A DNA stretch of 64,000 bases. It comes from Pseudomonas serbica. GTDB lineage: Bacteria > Pseudomonadota > Gammaproteobacteria > Pseudomonadales > Pseudomonadaceae. Where the stretch lies: the NCBI RefSeq assembly GCF_028823535.1, contig NZ_JAQIYM010000001.1:62001-126000 (forward strand). Direction: 5' to 3'. A program made the translations under genes and the position numbers. Under the pieces are notes generated by a model that worked only from the letters and a program-made list of their open reading frames with translations, made no database searches and was not told where the DNA came from. Positions 18,125 to 26,907 of the stretch are shown here, piece by piece (the first letter of the stretch is position 1; each line of letters starts with the position of its first letter).

Positions 18125-19930
18125 TTAGTAGCCCAGCGCGAAATCTTCTTCTTTCATGTCCATCAGGTTGTTGGCGCCCGACAGCATGGTTGCAACGTGA
18201 GTACGGGTACGCGGCAGGATGCGCTGGAAGTAGAAGCGTGCAGTCTGCAGCTTGGCGGTGTAGAACGCCTCTTCGGAAGTGCCGGCAGCCAGTTTCTCGG
18301 CAGCCAGGCGCGCCATGTCAGCCCAGAAGTAGGCCAGGCAGGCGTAACCGGAGTACATCAGGTAATCCACGGAGGCCGCGCCAACTTCTTCGCGATCCTT
18401 CATGGCAGCCATGCCGACCTTCATGGTCAGCTCGCCCCATTCCTTGTTCAGCGCAGCCAGCGGTGCGACGAATTCCTTGACGGCTTCGTTGCCTTCGTTG
18501 GTCTGGCAGAACTTGTGGACGATCTTGGTGAACCCCTTGAGGGCCTCGCCTTGAGTCATCAGCACTTTACGGCCCAGCAGGTCGAGTGCCTGGATACCGG
18601 TGGTGCCTTCGTACAGCATCGAAATACGGCTGTCGCGAACGTTCTGCTCCATGCCCCACTCGGCGATGAAGCCGTGGCCGCCGTAGATCTGCACGCCATG
18701 GTTGGCGGACTCGAAACCGACTTCGGTCATGAAGGCCTTGGCGATTGGCGTCATGAACGCCAGCAGGGCATCGGCCTTCTTCTTCTCTTCTTCGTCCACG
18801 CCGTACTTGACGATGTCGACTTGCTTGGCGGTGAAGTAGACCATCGCGCGGTTGCCTTCGGCGAACGCCTTCATGGTCAACAGCATGCGACGTACATCCG
18901 GGTGCACGATGATCGGGTCAGCGGCTTTGTCCGGTGCTTTCGGGCCGGTCAGCGAGCGCATTTGCAGGCGATCGCGAGCGTATTTCAAGCCACCCTGGAA
19001 GCCGATTTCGGCGTGGGCCAGACCTTGCAGCGCGGTACCCAGGCGAGCGGTGTTCATGAAGGTGAACATGCAGTTCAGGCCTTTGTTCGCCGGGCCGATC
19101 AGGTAACCGGTAGCCGCGTCGAAGTTCATCACGCAAGTGGCGTTGCCGTGGATGCCCATCTTGTGTTCCAGGGAACCACAGGACACCGCGTTACGCGCAC
19201 CGATCGAACCGTCGGCGTTCGGCAGGAACTTCGGCACGATGAACAGCGAAATGCCTTTGGTGCCAGCCGGCGCATCCGGCAGGCGCGCCAGCACGATGTG
19301 GACGATGTTGTCGGCCATGTCGTGTTCACCGGCCGAGATGAAGATCTTGGTGCCGGAGACTTTGTAGGAACCGTCGGCCTGAGGCTCGGCCTTGGTGCGC
19401 AGCATGCCGAGGTCGGTACCGCAGTGCGGTTCGGTCAGGCACATGGTGCCGGTCCATTCGCCGGATACCAGCTTGGTCAGGTAAGCCTCTTGTTGCTCAG
19501 GCGTACCGTGCTCGGAAATAGTGTTCATCGCGCCGTGGGACAGGCCCGGGTACATACCCCACGACCAGTTGGCTTCGCCAACCATTTCGCTGACCGCCAG
19601 CCCCAGGGACTCAGGCAGGCCCTGGCCGCCGTGCTCTACGTCGTGGGCCAGGCTCGGCCAGCCGCCTTCGACGAATTGCTTGTACGCTTCTTTGAAGCCA
19701 GTCGGGGTCTTAACACCGGACTCGCTCCAGGTGCAGCCTTCGGTATCGCCCACACGGTTCAGAGGAGCCAGCACCTGCTCACAAAACTTGGCGCCTTCTT
19801 CAAGAATGGCGCTAACCATGTCTGGAGTTGCGTCTGCACAAGCCGGAAGGCTCTGATAGTGCGCTTCGTAGCCGAGCAGTTCGTCACGAACGAAGCGAAT
19901 ATCACGCAAGGGGGCCTTGTAGTCAGGCAT
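18125..19930 (-). CDS. Acyl-CoA dehydrogenase, long type, paralogue 1 (FadE1-like)
   Basis: The 601-residue enzyme starts [20 protein letters not shown] and has [33 protein letters not shown] and [16 protein letters not shown]. It matches what I recall of P. aeruginosa PA0506, a fatty-acid-induced acyl-CoA dehydrogenase. The promoter carries two adjacent PsrA-type palindromes at 19985-20011. PsrA is the Pseudomonas TetR-type regulator relieved by long-chain fatty acids, so induction during growth on fatty acids is likely. A good terminator follows the gene. Confidence 0.93.
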   Translation of the reverse strand: MPDYKAPLRDIRFVRDELLGYEAHYQSLPACADATPDMVSAILEEGAKFCEQVLAPLNRVGDTEGCTWSESGVKTPTGFKEAYKQFVEGGWPSLAHDVEHGGQGLPESLGLAVSEMVGEANWSWGMYPGLSHGAMNTISEHGTPEQQEAYLTKLVSGEWTGTMCLTEPHCGTDLGMLRTKAEPQADGSYKVSGTKIFISAGEHDMADNIVHIVLARLPDAPAGTKGISLFIVPKFLPNADGSIGARNAVSCGSLEHKMGIHGNATCVMNFDAATGYLIGPANKGLNCMFTFMNTARLGTALQGLAHAEIGFQGGLKYARDRLQMRSLTGPKAPDKAADPIIVHPDVRRMLLTMKAFAEGNRAMVYFTAKQVDIVKYGVDEEEKKKADALLAFMTPIAKAFMTEVGFESANHGVQIYGGHGFIAEWGMEQNVRDSRISMLYEGTTGIQALDLLGRKVLMTQGEALKGFTKIVHKFCQTNEGNEAVKEFVAPLAALNKEWGELTMKVGMAAMKDREEVGAASVDYLMYSGYACLAYFWADMARLAAEKLAAGTSEEAFYTAKLQTARFYFQRILPRTRTHVATMLSGANNLMDMKEEDFALGY

Positions 19931-19984
19931 AGCGATAAACCTCTGCTGATGTAACCGGGAATGAGCGACCGTTGTCGAAACGAT

Positions 19985-20011
19985 CAAACAGTTGTTTGAA
20001 ACATACGTTTA
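19985..20011 (-). promoter_or_regulatory. Tandem PsrA-like operators
   Basis: CAAAC-AGTT-GTTTG (19985-19998) is a perfect match to the PsrA pattern (G/C)AAAC-N2-4-GTTT(G/C). It shares one base with GAAAC-ATAC-GTTTA (19998-20011), a second site with one deviation. They lie about 55-80 bases before the dehydrogenase start. The remaining stretch to 20134 shows nothing further. Confidence 0.75.
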
Positions 20012-20134
20012 CGCCTAAATCTTGTCAAGCACCGATCTTTTGCCATTCGTCATTCCATGACCAATCAGCGCGCACGCGGGCCTGACGCCGTTGGCCTGAG
20101 CAACGCGCAGCGCGAGAAAGTATTGGATAGCAGG

Positions 20135-20182
20135 ACTCACGCTGAAAGCGTACCCGTCAGACGGTGCGCTTTCAGCGTGAGT
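20135..20182. repeat. 16-bp perfect inverted repeat abutting a stop codon
   Basis: ACTCACGCTGAAAGCG (20135-20150) and its exact complement at 20167-20182 flank a 16-base loop that itself pairs CCGT with ACGG. It begins at the base next to the stop of the minus-strand gene at 20183. No T run follows on either strand, so a Rho-independent terminator is not certain; a 3' mRNA-protecting hairpin is as likely. Confidence 0.7.
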
Positions 20183-20479
20183 TCAGGCGTAGGTGTCGAT
20201 CAGGGTGCCGAGCATTTCATCAGAAGCCTTGGCGACTTTAGTGCCCAACTCCACCCCAAACCTGCCTTCAGCCATTGCGAGATTGTGGCTCACGAGGTCC
20301 GACTGCTGGCTGCGGTCGACCGAACGCAGGCGATCGGCCTGGGCTTCGGAAGACTGGCTGGTCACTGAACGCTCGATCGTGGTGTTGGCAATTTGGCCGG
20401 CGGCTTGATCGACACGGTTCTGCGCCGTCTGAACAGTGCTCAAACCGGCATAAAAAGCGGTATTTCCCGAGATTTCCAT
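20183..20479 (-). CDS. 98-residue protein resembling fused ends of flagellar rod/hook proteins
   Basis: The N-terminus (AFYAGLSTVQTAQNRVDQAA, then GQIANTT) follows the pattern of the conserved N-terminal helix of FlgB/FlgC/FlgG-type axial proteins (an AxxxGLxxxQxxxxRxxxxxxNIAN-like run). The C-terminus (KVAKASDEMLGTLIDTY) resembles their conserved C-terminal helix (AKVIxTADEMLxTLL). The large middle domain of real rod proteins is absent. P. aeruginosa has a small hypothetical gene (PA0505, from memory) in this same place between bioD and an acyl-CoA dehydrogenase gene. No flagellar genes are near. Its function is unknown; it may be a vestigial or stand-alone coiled-coil protein. Confidence 0.75.
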   Translation of the reverse strand: MEISGNTAFYAGLSTVQTAQNRVDQAAGQIANTTIERSVTSQSSEAQADRLRSVDRSQQSDLVSHNLAMAEGRFGVELGTKVAKASDEMLGTLIDTYA

Positions 20480-20587
20480 GGAAGCGCTCGTCCTTGCAAA
20501 GAGTCATCAACACTCATTGAAGCAGACTTACCGGGGAATGGCCCGTCAAAAACACTAATGGCACAGTGCCGCGTCATAGCCAGATAC

Positions 20588-21268
20588 CTAGTCCAGGAGA
20601 TCCAGTTCCAGGTGCTCTGCTACCGCTTCAGCCGTGACCATCTTGAGCTTCGGCACTCGCCCCAGGCATGGCGCCGGGAGCCGCTCGGCGAGGGTGGCGA
20701 GGTTTTCTTCCAGGCGTGCGGTCTTCGGGTCGATGATATTCGCCACCCATCCCGCCAACTGCAAACCGTCCCGGGCAATCGCCTCGGCCGTCAGCAACGC
20801 GTGATTGATGCAGCCCAGGCGCACACCGACCACGAGGATGACCGGCAGGCCCAGCGCCTTGGCCAGGTCCGACAGGTTGTCCTGATCTGCCAATGGCACG
20901 CGCCAGCCTCCAGCACCCTCGATCAGGGTGAAATCAGCCTGCATGTCGAGTATCTCTCGCATTGGCGTCAGTAGCGATTGCACGGTCAACGCAATGCCGG
21001 CCTCGCGCGCGGCCAGGTGCGGCGCAATTGCCGGCTCGAGCGCCAGCGGATTGACCTGGGTGTAGGTCAGGGGCAGCGAGCACTCCGCCAAAAGCGCCAG
21101 CGCGTCAGCATTGCGCAGGCCCTTGGGCGTCACCGAACAGCCAGAGGCTACCGGCTTGCCCGCTGCCGTGCTTAACCCGGCCGATCGGGCGGCATGCAGC
21201 AAGCCGGCGGCAATCGTGGTTTTTCCGACATCGGTATCGGTACCGGTGATGAAATACGCGGAGCTCAT
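20588..21268 (-). CDS. bioD: Dethiobiotin synthetase
   Basis: BioD closes the ureido ring of biotin from 7,8-diaminopelargonate, CO2 and ATP. The 226-residue protein has the P-loop GTDTDVGKT at 9-17 and the family's [10 protein letters not shown] segment. Its start overlaps the end of bioC by four bases, the last gene of bioBFHCD. BioA, which makes its substrate, is not in the window; in Pseudomonas it is usually elsewhere. Confidence 0.96.
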   Translation of the reverse strand: MSSAYFITGTDTDVGKTTIAAGLLHAARSAGLSTAAGKPVASGCSVTPKGLRNADALALLAECSLPLTYTQVNPLALEPAIAPHLAAREAGIALTVQSLLTPMREILDMQADFTLIEGAGGWRVPLADQDNLSDLAKALGLPVILVVGVRLGCINHALLTAEAIARDGLQLAGWVANIIDPKTARLEENLATLAERLPAPCLGRVPKLKMVTAEAVAEHLELDLLD

Positions 21269-22077
21269 AAGGGTTTCTCCAAAACGGCGTACACCACTTG
21301 ATAAGTCGCCGGCAGGCCTTGGGCCTGACGAAACTGCTCATAAGCCTCTACCAGGCCGAGAATCCGCGCCCGACCGGTCAACCCACCCGGTCGTCCGGGG
21401 TTCAGGTTGTGTGCCCCCAACGCCTTGAGTTCATGGGTCAGGCTGCGCACATCCGGGTAATGCAGCACATGCGCACGGTTTTCCAGGCTGATCGCCCGCA
21501 GGCCGCTGGCTGCGCAAAGCTGTTGATAAACGGCGAACTCGCGGAAGCGGTTGACGTGCACCATGCCATCCACCTGACGCCAGCTGTCACGCAGTTCGAA
21601 CAACGTGCCTACGCATAGACTAGCAAATGCGAAAACGCCCCCGGGTTTGAGTACCCGATGCGCCTCGCTGAGTACCGAAGCGAAGTCCGCACACCACTGC
21701 ACCGCGAGGCTGGAGAAAATCAGATCGCACGTTCCATCACGCAACGGCATTCGCTCGGCGTCGCCGGCGATGAAGTGTGTGGCGCCGCCCAAAGGCCTGG
21801 CGTGGTTGAGCATGCCTTCGGCGATGTCCAGCGCCACGCCGTGCCCTGCGGGAAAACGCTCGCCCAGCGCGCGGCTGAAATGCCCGGTGCCGCACCCCAG
21901 GTCCAGCCATCGCCCTGACACGAAATCATCGGGCAAACGGCGGAGCAATTGGCTGCCGACATCACGCTGCAATTCGGCCACGCTGTCGTAGCTTGCCGCC
22001 GCACGGGAAAAAGAGGCGGCTACCTGGCGCTTGTCAGGCAAACCGCCGGGCAGTTGGGGAAGAGATAAATCAGTCAT
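21265..22077 (-). CDS. bioC: Malonyl-[ACP] O-methyltransferase
   Basis: BioC methylates the free carboxyl of malonyl-ACP so that fatty-acid synthesis can build the pimeloyl chain. The 270-residue protein has the SAM-binding motif [12 protein letters not shown] near 57-68 and a [12 protein letters not shown] post-motif. The frame is open further upstream, but [12 protein letters not shown] at 22077 gives the usual length and overlaps bioH by eight bases. Confidence 0.95.
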   Translation of the reverse strand: MTDLSLPQLPGGLPDKRQVAASFSRAAASYDSVAELQRDVGSQLLRRLPDDFVSGRWLDLGCGTGHFSRALGERFPAGHGVALDIAEGMLNHARPLGGATHFIAGDAERMPLRDGTCDLIFSSLAVQWCADFASVLSEAHRVLKPGGVFAFASLCVGTLFELRDSWRQVDGMVHVNRFREFAVYQQLCAASGLRAISLENRAHVLHYPDVRSLTHELKALGAHNLNPGRPGGLTGRARILGLVEAYEQFRQAQGLPATYQVVYAVLEKPL

Positions 22078-22801
22078 CGCCGCACTCATGCAAAAAGGCC
22101 TGGATCGCCCCCGCCACACCGTGGGGATTTTCCAGGAGAAACGCGTGACCGGCCTGTTCAATCAGACCGATTTCGACATCCGGCAGCAACGCCAGTAACG
22201 CCTCGGCGGCTTCAGCCGGCACCAGCCCGTCGAGGCCGGCATACAGGTGCAGTTGCGGACCGCGGAACGCCTGCAGGGCCTGGCGCGTGTCCAATTGTGC
22301 GAGCAGCTTCAGGCCACCCATGAGCACCGCCTCTGACGAGTGCGGCGCGCCCCCGAACAACAGCCTCGACAAGCCGCGCGGGTCTTCGGCCCCTTGGGCA
22401 CAGAGCAGTGAAAAGCGCTTCAACGTCATGCGCGGATCGGCAGCGCAATCCGCCAGAAAGGCGTCGAACGTTTGGTTGGGCATCGCCCACGGCCATTGTT
22501 CATGGCTGACAAAAGAAGGGTTGCTCGCCAGGGTCAGCAAGCCGCAGCAACGGTCGCCACGGCGCGCCGCCAATTCGGACGCGAGCATGCCACCCAGCGA
22601 CCAGCCGCCCAGCCAGGCGTCCTGTGGCACGCTGGCGTCAAGCTCATCAAGCCAAAGCTCGAGATTGCTCGAGTCCAGCTCAGGCAGCGGCTCGATGTCC
22701 ACCCGCAGGTGTTCGTCCAGGCCTTGCAAGGCGGCGGCTAGCGGCTCCAGCGGCGAAATCCCCAGACCCCAGCCGGGTAGCAGAATCAGTCGATCACGCA
22801 T
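22070..22801 (-). CDS. bioH: Pimeloyl-[ACP] methyl ester carboxylesterase
   Basis: BioH removes the methyl group added by BioC, ending chain growth at pimeloyl-ACP. The 243-residue alpha/beta hydrolase has the nucleophile S68 in GGWSLGG, an Asp in YAGLDGLVP and a His in EQAGHAFL, completing the triad. It overlaps bioF by eight bases and bioC by eight bases, so the operon is tightly coupled. Confidence 0.93.
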   Translation of the reverse strand: MRDRLILLPGWGLGISPLEPLAAALQGLDEHLRVDIEPLPELDSSNLELWLDELDASVPQDAWLGGWSLGGMLASELAARRGDRCCGLLTLASNPSFVSHEQWPWAMPNQTFDAFLADCAADPRMTLKRFSLLCAQGAEDPRGLSRLLFGGAPHSSEAVLMGGLKLLAQLDTRQALQAFRGPQLHLYAGLDGLVPAEAAEALLALLPDVEIGLIEQAGHAFLLENPHGVAGAIQAFLHECGDD

Positions 22802-23972
22802 GGCCAGGCTCCGGTCCCAGTCGTTGATAACAATCGGCCAGTCCCTCCAACAATAGCTGTACCTGCGCTTCGGTATGGGCGGCGGTCAGGGTCACGCGCA
22901 GTCGGGCGCTGCCGGCTGGCACGGTTGGCGGGCGTATGGCGCTCACCATCAAACCGCGCTCGCGCAGCATCTGCGACAAGCGCACTGCGCGTCCGGCGTC
23001 ACCGATCATGATCGGCTGGATCGGCGTGAAGCTGTTCATCAGCTCCAGGCCGATCTGCTCGGCGCCGTGGCGGAACTGACGGATCAGCGCCTGCAAATGC
23101 TCGCGGCGCCAATGCTCGCGGCGCAGCAGCTCCAGGCTTTTCAGGGTCGCGCAGGCCAGGGCCGGGGGTTGGCTGGTGGTGTAGATGTAGGGGCGGGCGA
23201 ACTGGATCAGGCTCTCGATCAACTCTTCGCTGCCGGCCACAAAGGCACCCGCGGTTCCGAACGCCTTGCCGAGCGTGCCGACCAGCACCGGCACATCTTC
23301 CTGGCTCAGGCCGAAATGTTCGACGCTGCCGCCTCCCTGGGCACCCAGGGGACCGAAACCGTGCGCGTCATCGACCATCAGCCACGCACCCTTGGCCCTG
23401 GTTTCCCGAGCCAGCGCCGGCAGGTCGGCGATGTCGCCGTCCATGCTGAACACGCCATCGGTGACCACCAGCGTATTACCGGTGGCTTTCTCCAGGCGCT
23501 TGGCCAGGCTCGTCGCGTCGTTGTGCAAATATCGGCTGAAACGTGCGCCAGACAACAGCCCGGCGTCCAGTAACGAGGCGTGATTGAGTCGGTCTTCGAG
23601 CACCGTATCGCCCTGCCCCACCAGCGCCGTGACCGCACCGAGATTGGCCATGTAGCCGGTGGTGAACAGCAGGGCACGCGGGCGACCGGTGAAGTCGGCC
23701 AGGGCTTCTTCCAGGGCGTGATGCGGGCCGCTATGGCCGATCACCAGATGCGAGGCCCCGCCACCCACGCCCCACTTGGCGGCTCCCGCGCGCCAGGCTT
23801 CGATCACTTGCGGGTGATTGGCCAGGCCCAGGTAGTCGTTGTTACAGAACGCCAGCAATGGCTGGCCGTCCACCACCACTTGCGGGCCTTGCGGGCTTTC
23901 GAGCAATGGACGTTGGCGATAGAGATTTTCAGCACGACGGGCAGCCAGGCGTGCGGCGAGATCGAAAGACAT
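22794..23972 (-). CDS. bioF: 8-amino-7-oxononanoate synthase
   Basis: BioF condenses pimeloyl-ACP with alanine. The 392-residue alpha-oxoamine synthase has the PLP lysine K236 in [11 protein letters not shown], the DDAHGFG cofactor segment at 201-207 and [18 protein letters not shown]. The start [12 protein letters not shown] is 12 codons inside the longest frame and matches the family. A REPIN separates it from bioB, the only sizeable gap in the bio cluster. Confidence 0.96.
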   Translation of the reverse strand: MSFDLAARLAARRAENLYRQRPLLESPQGPQVVVDGQPLLAFCNNDYLGLANHPQVIEAWRAGAAKWGVGGGASHLVIGHSGPHHALEEALADFTGRPRALLFTTGYMANLGAVTALVGQGDTVLEDRLNHASLLDAGLLSGARFSRYLHNDATSLAKRLEKATGNTLVVTDGVFSMDGDIADLPALARETRAKGAWLMVDDAHGFGPLGAQGGGSVEHFGLSQEDVPVLVGTLGKAFGTAGAFVAGSEELIESLIQFARPYIYTTSQPPALACATLKSLELLRREHWRREHLQALIRQFRHGAEQIGLELMNSFTPIQPIMIGDAGRAVRLSQMLRERGLMVSAIRPPTVPAGSARLRVTLTAAHTEAQVQLLLEGLADCYQRLGPEPGHA

Positions 23973-24005
23973 GCAGGCCTCGACTATCAAATGACACATC
24001 TCCAC

Positions 24006-24096
24006 TGTGGGAGCGAGCCTGCTCGCGAAGAGGCCTTCACATTCAACATCAATGTCGACTGTTACATAGCTTTCGCGAGCAGGCTCGCTCCCACAG
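24006..24096. repeat. REPIN between bioF and bioB
   Basis: Two inverted REP units (24006-24030 and 24070-24096, core GAGCGAGCCTGCTCGC) surround a spacer containing CACATTCAACATCAATGTCG. The spacer is nearly the same as in the REPIN at 59475. The hairpin lies within the bio transcript. Confidence 0.85.
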
Positions 24097-24119
24097 GGTT
24101 TTGCATTCCTTCAGAAGGA

Positions 24120-25175
24120 TCAAACAGCCGCGTTATAGAACTGCTCGCTGCTCTTGTGCTCCACCAGCGCCTGTTCGATGGCGGCCTGATGCACTTCGTC
24201 GGAGTGTTCTTCGCGGGCTTCCGGCAGGATCCCCAGGCGCCCGAACAGTTGCATGTCCTTGTTGGCCTGCGGGTTGGCGGTGGTCAGCAGTTTGTCGCCG
24301 TAGAAAATCGAGTTGGCACCGGCGAAGAACGCCAGGGCCTGGGTCTGATCGTTCATCGCCTCGCGGCCGGCGGACAGGCGCACGTGGGACTTGGGCATCA
24401 GGATGCGCGCAACCGCGAGCATGCGGATGAAATCGAACGGGTCGATGTCGTCGGCATTTTCCAGTGGCGTACCGGCGACTTTCACCAGCAGGTTGATGGG
24501 CACGGATTCCGGGTGCTCTGGCATGTTCGCCAACTGGATGAGCAAATTGGCGCGGTCATCGAGGGACTCGCCCATGCCGAGGATGCCGCCGGAGCAGATC
24601 TTCATCCCCGAATCACGCACGTAGGCCAGGGTTTGCAGGCGTTCGCTGTAGGTGCGGGTGGTGATGATGCTGCCATAGAACTCTGGCGAGGTATCGAGGT
24701 TGTGGTTGTAGTAGTCCAGGCCGGCTTCGGCCAGGGCTGCGGTCTGGTCCTGATCGAGACGGCCGAGTGTCATGCAGGTTTCCAGGCCCAGGGCCTTTAC
24801 GCCTTTGACCATCTCCAGCACATACGGCATGTCTTTGGCCGACGGGTGCTTCCACGCCGCGCCCATGCAAAACCGGGTGGTACCAATGGCCTTGGCGCGC
24901 GCAGCCTCCTCGAGGACTTTCTGCACTTCCATCAGCTTTTCTTTTTCCAGGCCGGTGTTGTAGTGACCGGACTGCGGACAATATTTGCAATCTTCCGGGC
25001 AGGCACCGGTTTTGATCGACAGCAGGGTCGAAACCTGGACCCGGTTGGCGTCGAAATGCGCACGGTGCACCGTCTGCGCCTGGAACAACAGGTCATTGAA
25101 TGGCTGAACGAAGAGTGCTTTGACTTCGGCCAAAGACCAGTCATGACGCAGGGTTGCAGAGGTGCTGGCGCTCAT
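24120..25175 (-). CDS. bioB: Biotin synthase
   Basis: BioB is the radical-SAM enzyme that inserts sulfur into dethiobiotin. The 351-residue protein has the cluster motif [10 protein letters not shown] with C59, C63 and C66, and the [13 protein letters not shown] substrate segment. It is the first gene of bioBFHCD, with a promoter region to its right that contains a 17-bp palindrome and is shared with divergent comF. Confidence 0.97.
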   Translation of the reverse strand: MSASTSATLRHDWSLAEVKALFVQPFNDLLFQAQTVHRAHFDANRVQVSTLLSIKTGACPEDCKYCPQSGHYNTGLEKEKLMEVQKVLEEAARAKAIGTTRFCMGAAWKHPSAKDMPYVLEMVKGVKALGLETCMTLGRLDQDQTAALAEAGLDYYNHNLDTSPEFYGSIITTRTYSERLQTLAYVRDSGMKICSGGILGMGESLDDRANLLIQLANMPEHPESVPINLLVKVAGTPLENADDIDPFDFIRMLAVARILMPKSHVRLSAGREAMNDQTQALAFFAGANSIFYGDKLLTTANPQANKDMQLFGRLGILPEAREEHSDEVHQAAIEQALVEHKSSEQFYNAAV

Positions 25176-25212
25176 GGGCGTTTCCTTTGTTTTATGCTTT
25201 GGCAGGCGACCA

Positions 25213-25229
25213 GGAAAATGGAATTTTCC
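25213..25229. promoter_or_regulatory. Palindrome in the bioB-comF intergenic region
   Basis: GGAAAAT-GGA-ATTTTCC forms seven-base arms with a three-base centre, 38 bases upstream of the bioB start and 43 upstream of comF. It is a candidate operator for biotin control or for comF. I do not recognise it as a BirA or BioR site. Confidence 0.4.
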
Positions 25230-25271
25230 ACAGGCGCATCACAGATGTTTCGGCATATTTAAGGAAGAGCC

Positions 25272-26012
25272 ATGCGCTGTCAACCACGATACGATAAGCA
25301 GGTTTACATCTGGTTAAAAAACAAACAGTGCTGTTTGCTGTGTGACGAACCCGCCGATGGCACCACGCCCATTTGCATGGCCTGCGAAACCGAGTTGCCC
25401 TGGCTCGGCGATCACTGCCAGACCTGCGCCCTGCCCTTGCCCGCTGCCGGCCTGACGTGCGGGCAATGCCTCAAGCAGCCGCCGGCCTTCGAACGGGTGG
25501 TCGCGCCCTGGACTTACAGCTTCCCGATCGACAGCCTGATTACCCGGTTCAAGCACAGCTCGAATTGGCCGTTTGGCCACCTGCTCGGCGAACTTCTGAC
25601 TCAATCCCTGCAACATCACTTCGATGACGACCTCCCACGGCCCGACGCGCTGGTACCCGTGCCGATGGCTACCCGACGCCTGCGCCAAAGAGGGTTCAAC
25701 CAGGCAGCCATGCTGGCACGCTGGCTCAGCGAGCGCCTTGGCGTTCCTACCGATGAACGGCTGTTATTAAGGCCCCAGGACACCCACGCGCAACAAGACC
25801 TGAACGCCGAGGCCCGCAAAAAGAACCTGCACCACGCCTTCGCCCTGGCGCCCGGCGCATCGGTGAAGGGTCGCCATCTGGCGCTGGTGGATGACGTGCT
25901 GACCACGGGCGCCACGACACAAGCACTGGCTCACCTGCTGATGGACGCCGGCGCTACACGGGTCGATGTCTATTGCCTGGCGCGAACACCCAAGCCTGGT
26001 GAGTCGCCGTGA
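25272..26012 (+). CDS. ComF-family phosphoribosyltransferase-like protein
   Basis: The 246-residue protein has an N-terminal cysteine-rich zinc-finger-like region with CxxC-type pairs (C21/C24, C35/C38, C49/C52, C63/C66) and a C-terminal PRTase domain with the PRPP loop LALVDDVLTTGATT. ComF proteins take part in DNA uptake during transformation in Haemophilus and Bacillus; elsewhere the role is unsettled. Its position divergent from bioB is usual for Pseudomonas and related bacteria. Confidence 0.9.
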   Translation: MRCQPRYDKQVYIWLKNKQCCLLCDEPADGTTPICMACETELPWLGDHCQTCALPLPAAGLTCGQCLKQPPAFERVVAPWTYSFPIDSLITRFKHSSNWPFGHLLGELLTQSLQHHFDDDLPRPDALVPVPMATRRLRQRGFNQAAMLARWLSERLGVPTDERLLLRPQDTHAQQDLNAEARKKNLHHAFALAPGASVKGRHLALVDDVLTTGATTQALAHLLMDAGATRVDVYCLARTPKPGESP

Positions 26013-26075
26013 CTTGACTCGCGGGGCCCGAGCGGCCAACGTCCTCACCATCGTCATAGCCCATAGCGTCTTGCC

Positions 26076-26840
26076 ATGTCCTTGCCTACGTTGTTGTCCC
26101 AGCACATTGTCCGCCGTCCGCAACGCATTGCCCTGCTGCAACATATCGCCGAGCAAGGGTCGATCACCCGCGCAGCGAAAAGCGCAGGCCTGAGCTACAA
26201 GGCTGCCTGGGATGCCATCGATGAGCTCAACAACCTTGCGCAGAAACCGCTGGTGGAGCGCAGTGTGGGCGGCAAAGGGGGTGGCGGCGCCAAACTGTCC
26301 GCCGAAGGCGAGCGTGTGCTGCGCCTTTATCAAAAGCTGCAGGCGTTGCAGGCCCAGGTTCTGGAAGCTGCTGAAGATGCCAGCGACCTTGACCTGCTCG
26401 GTCGCCTGATGCTCAGGACCAGCGCACGCAATCAGCTACACGGCAAGGTCGTGGCTATTGAAACCCAAGGCCATAACGACCGGGTCCGCCTTGAGTTGGC
26501 CGAAGGCTTGAGCATCGCTGCGCAGATCACCCACGACAGCACCGTACGCCTGGACCTGCAACCCGGCACCGAAGTGGTCGCGCTGATCAAGGCCGGGTGG
26601 CTCGATGTGCTGGGCTGCGGCGACGAAGCAATACCAGGACACAATTGCCTCGAAGGCATCATCGAGGAAATCCTCAATGCCGAAGACGGCCCCTGCGAAG
26701 TGCGCATCGGCCTGCCTAACGGCCAGACGCTCTGCGCCCTGGCCGAGCCCTGGCATTTGCAATCGCGCGAACTGACCAGCGGAAAGCCGGTACGCGCGCA
26801 GTTCTCGCCCTCCAACGTATTGCTCGGCACCCCACTTTAA
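26076..26840 (+). CDS. modE: ModE-family molybdate-responsive regulator
   Basis: The 254-residue protein has an N-terminal ModE winged helix (about 20-95; GSITRAAKSAGLSYKAAWDAIDE) and a C-terminal pair of molybdate-binding MOP/TOBE repeats (about 120-254; SARNQLHGKVVAI and GHNCLEGIIEEI start the two repeats). ModE represses molybdate uptake genes when molybdate is ample. No mod genes are nearby, so it acts in trans or on a separate locus. Confidence 0.88.
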   Translation: MSLPTLLSQHIVRRPQRIALLQHIAEQGSITRAAKSAGLSYKAAWDAIDELNNLAQKPLVERSVGGKGGGGAKLSAEGERVLRLYQKLQALQAQVLEAAEDASDLDLLGRLMLRTSARNQLHGKVVAIETQGHNDRVRLELAEGLSIAAQITHDSTVRLDLQPGTEVVALIKAGWLDVLGCGDEAIPGHNCLEGIIEEILNAEDGPCEVRIGLPNGQTLCALAEPWHLQSRELTSGKPVRAQFSPSNVLLGTPL

Positions 26841-26907
26841 GGACAGCTGCAACAAAAGCTTCATCACCCGCCATTAAGGTGACTGCAAAATTCGCAGGGA
26901 GCCTGAT

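Noticed and set aside
26841..26907. Pho box before the PhoX gene
   Set aside because: Only a weak TTCAT/GCCAT pair is present, short of the two CTGTCAT-like repeats.
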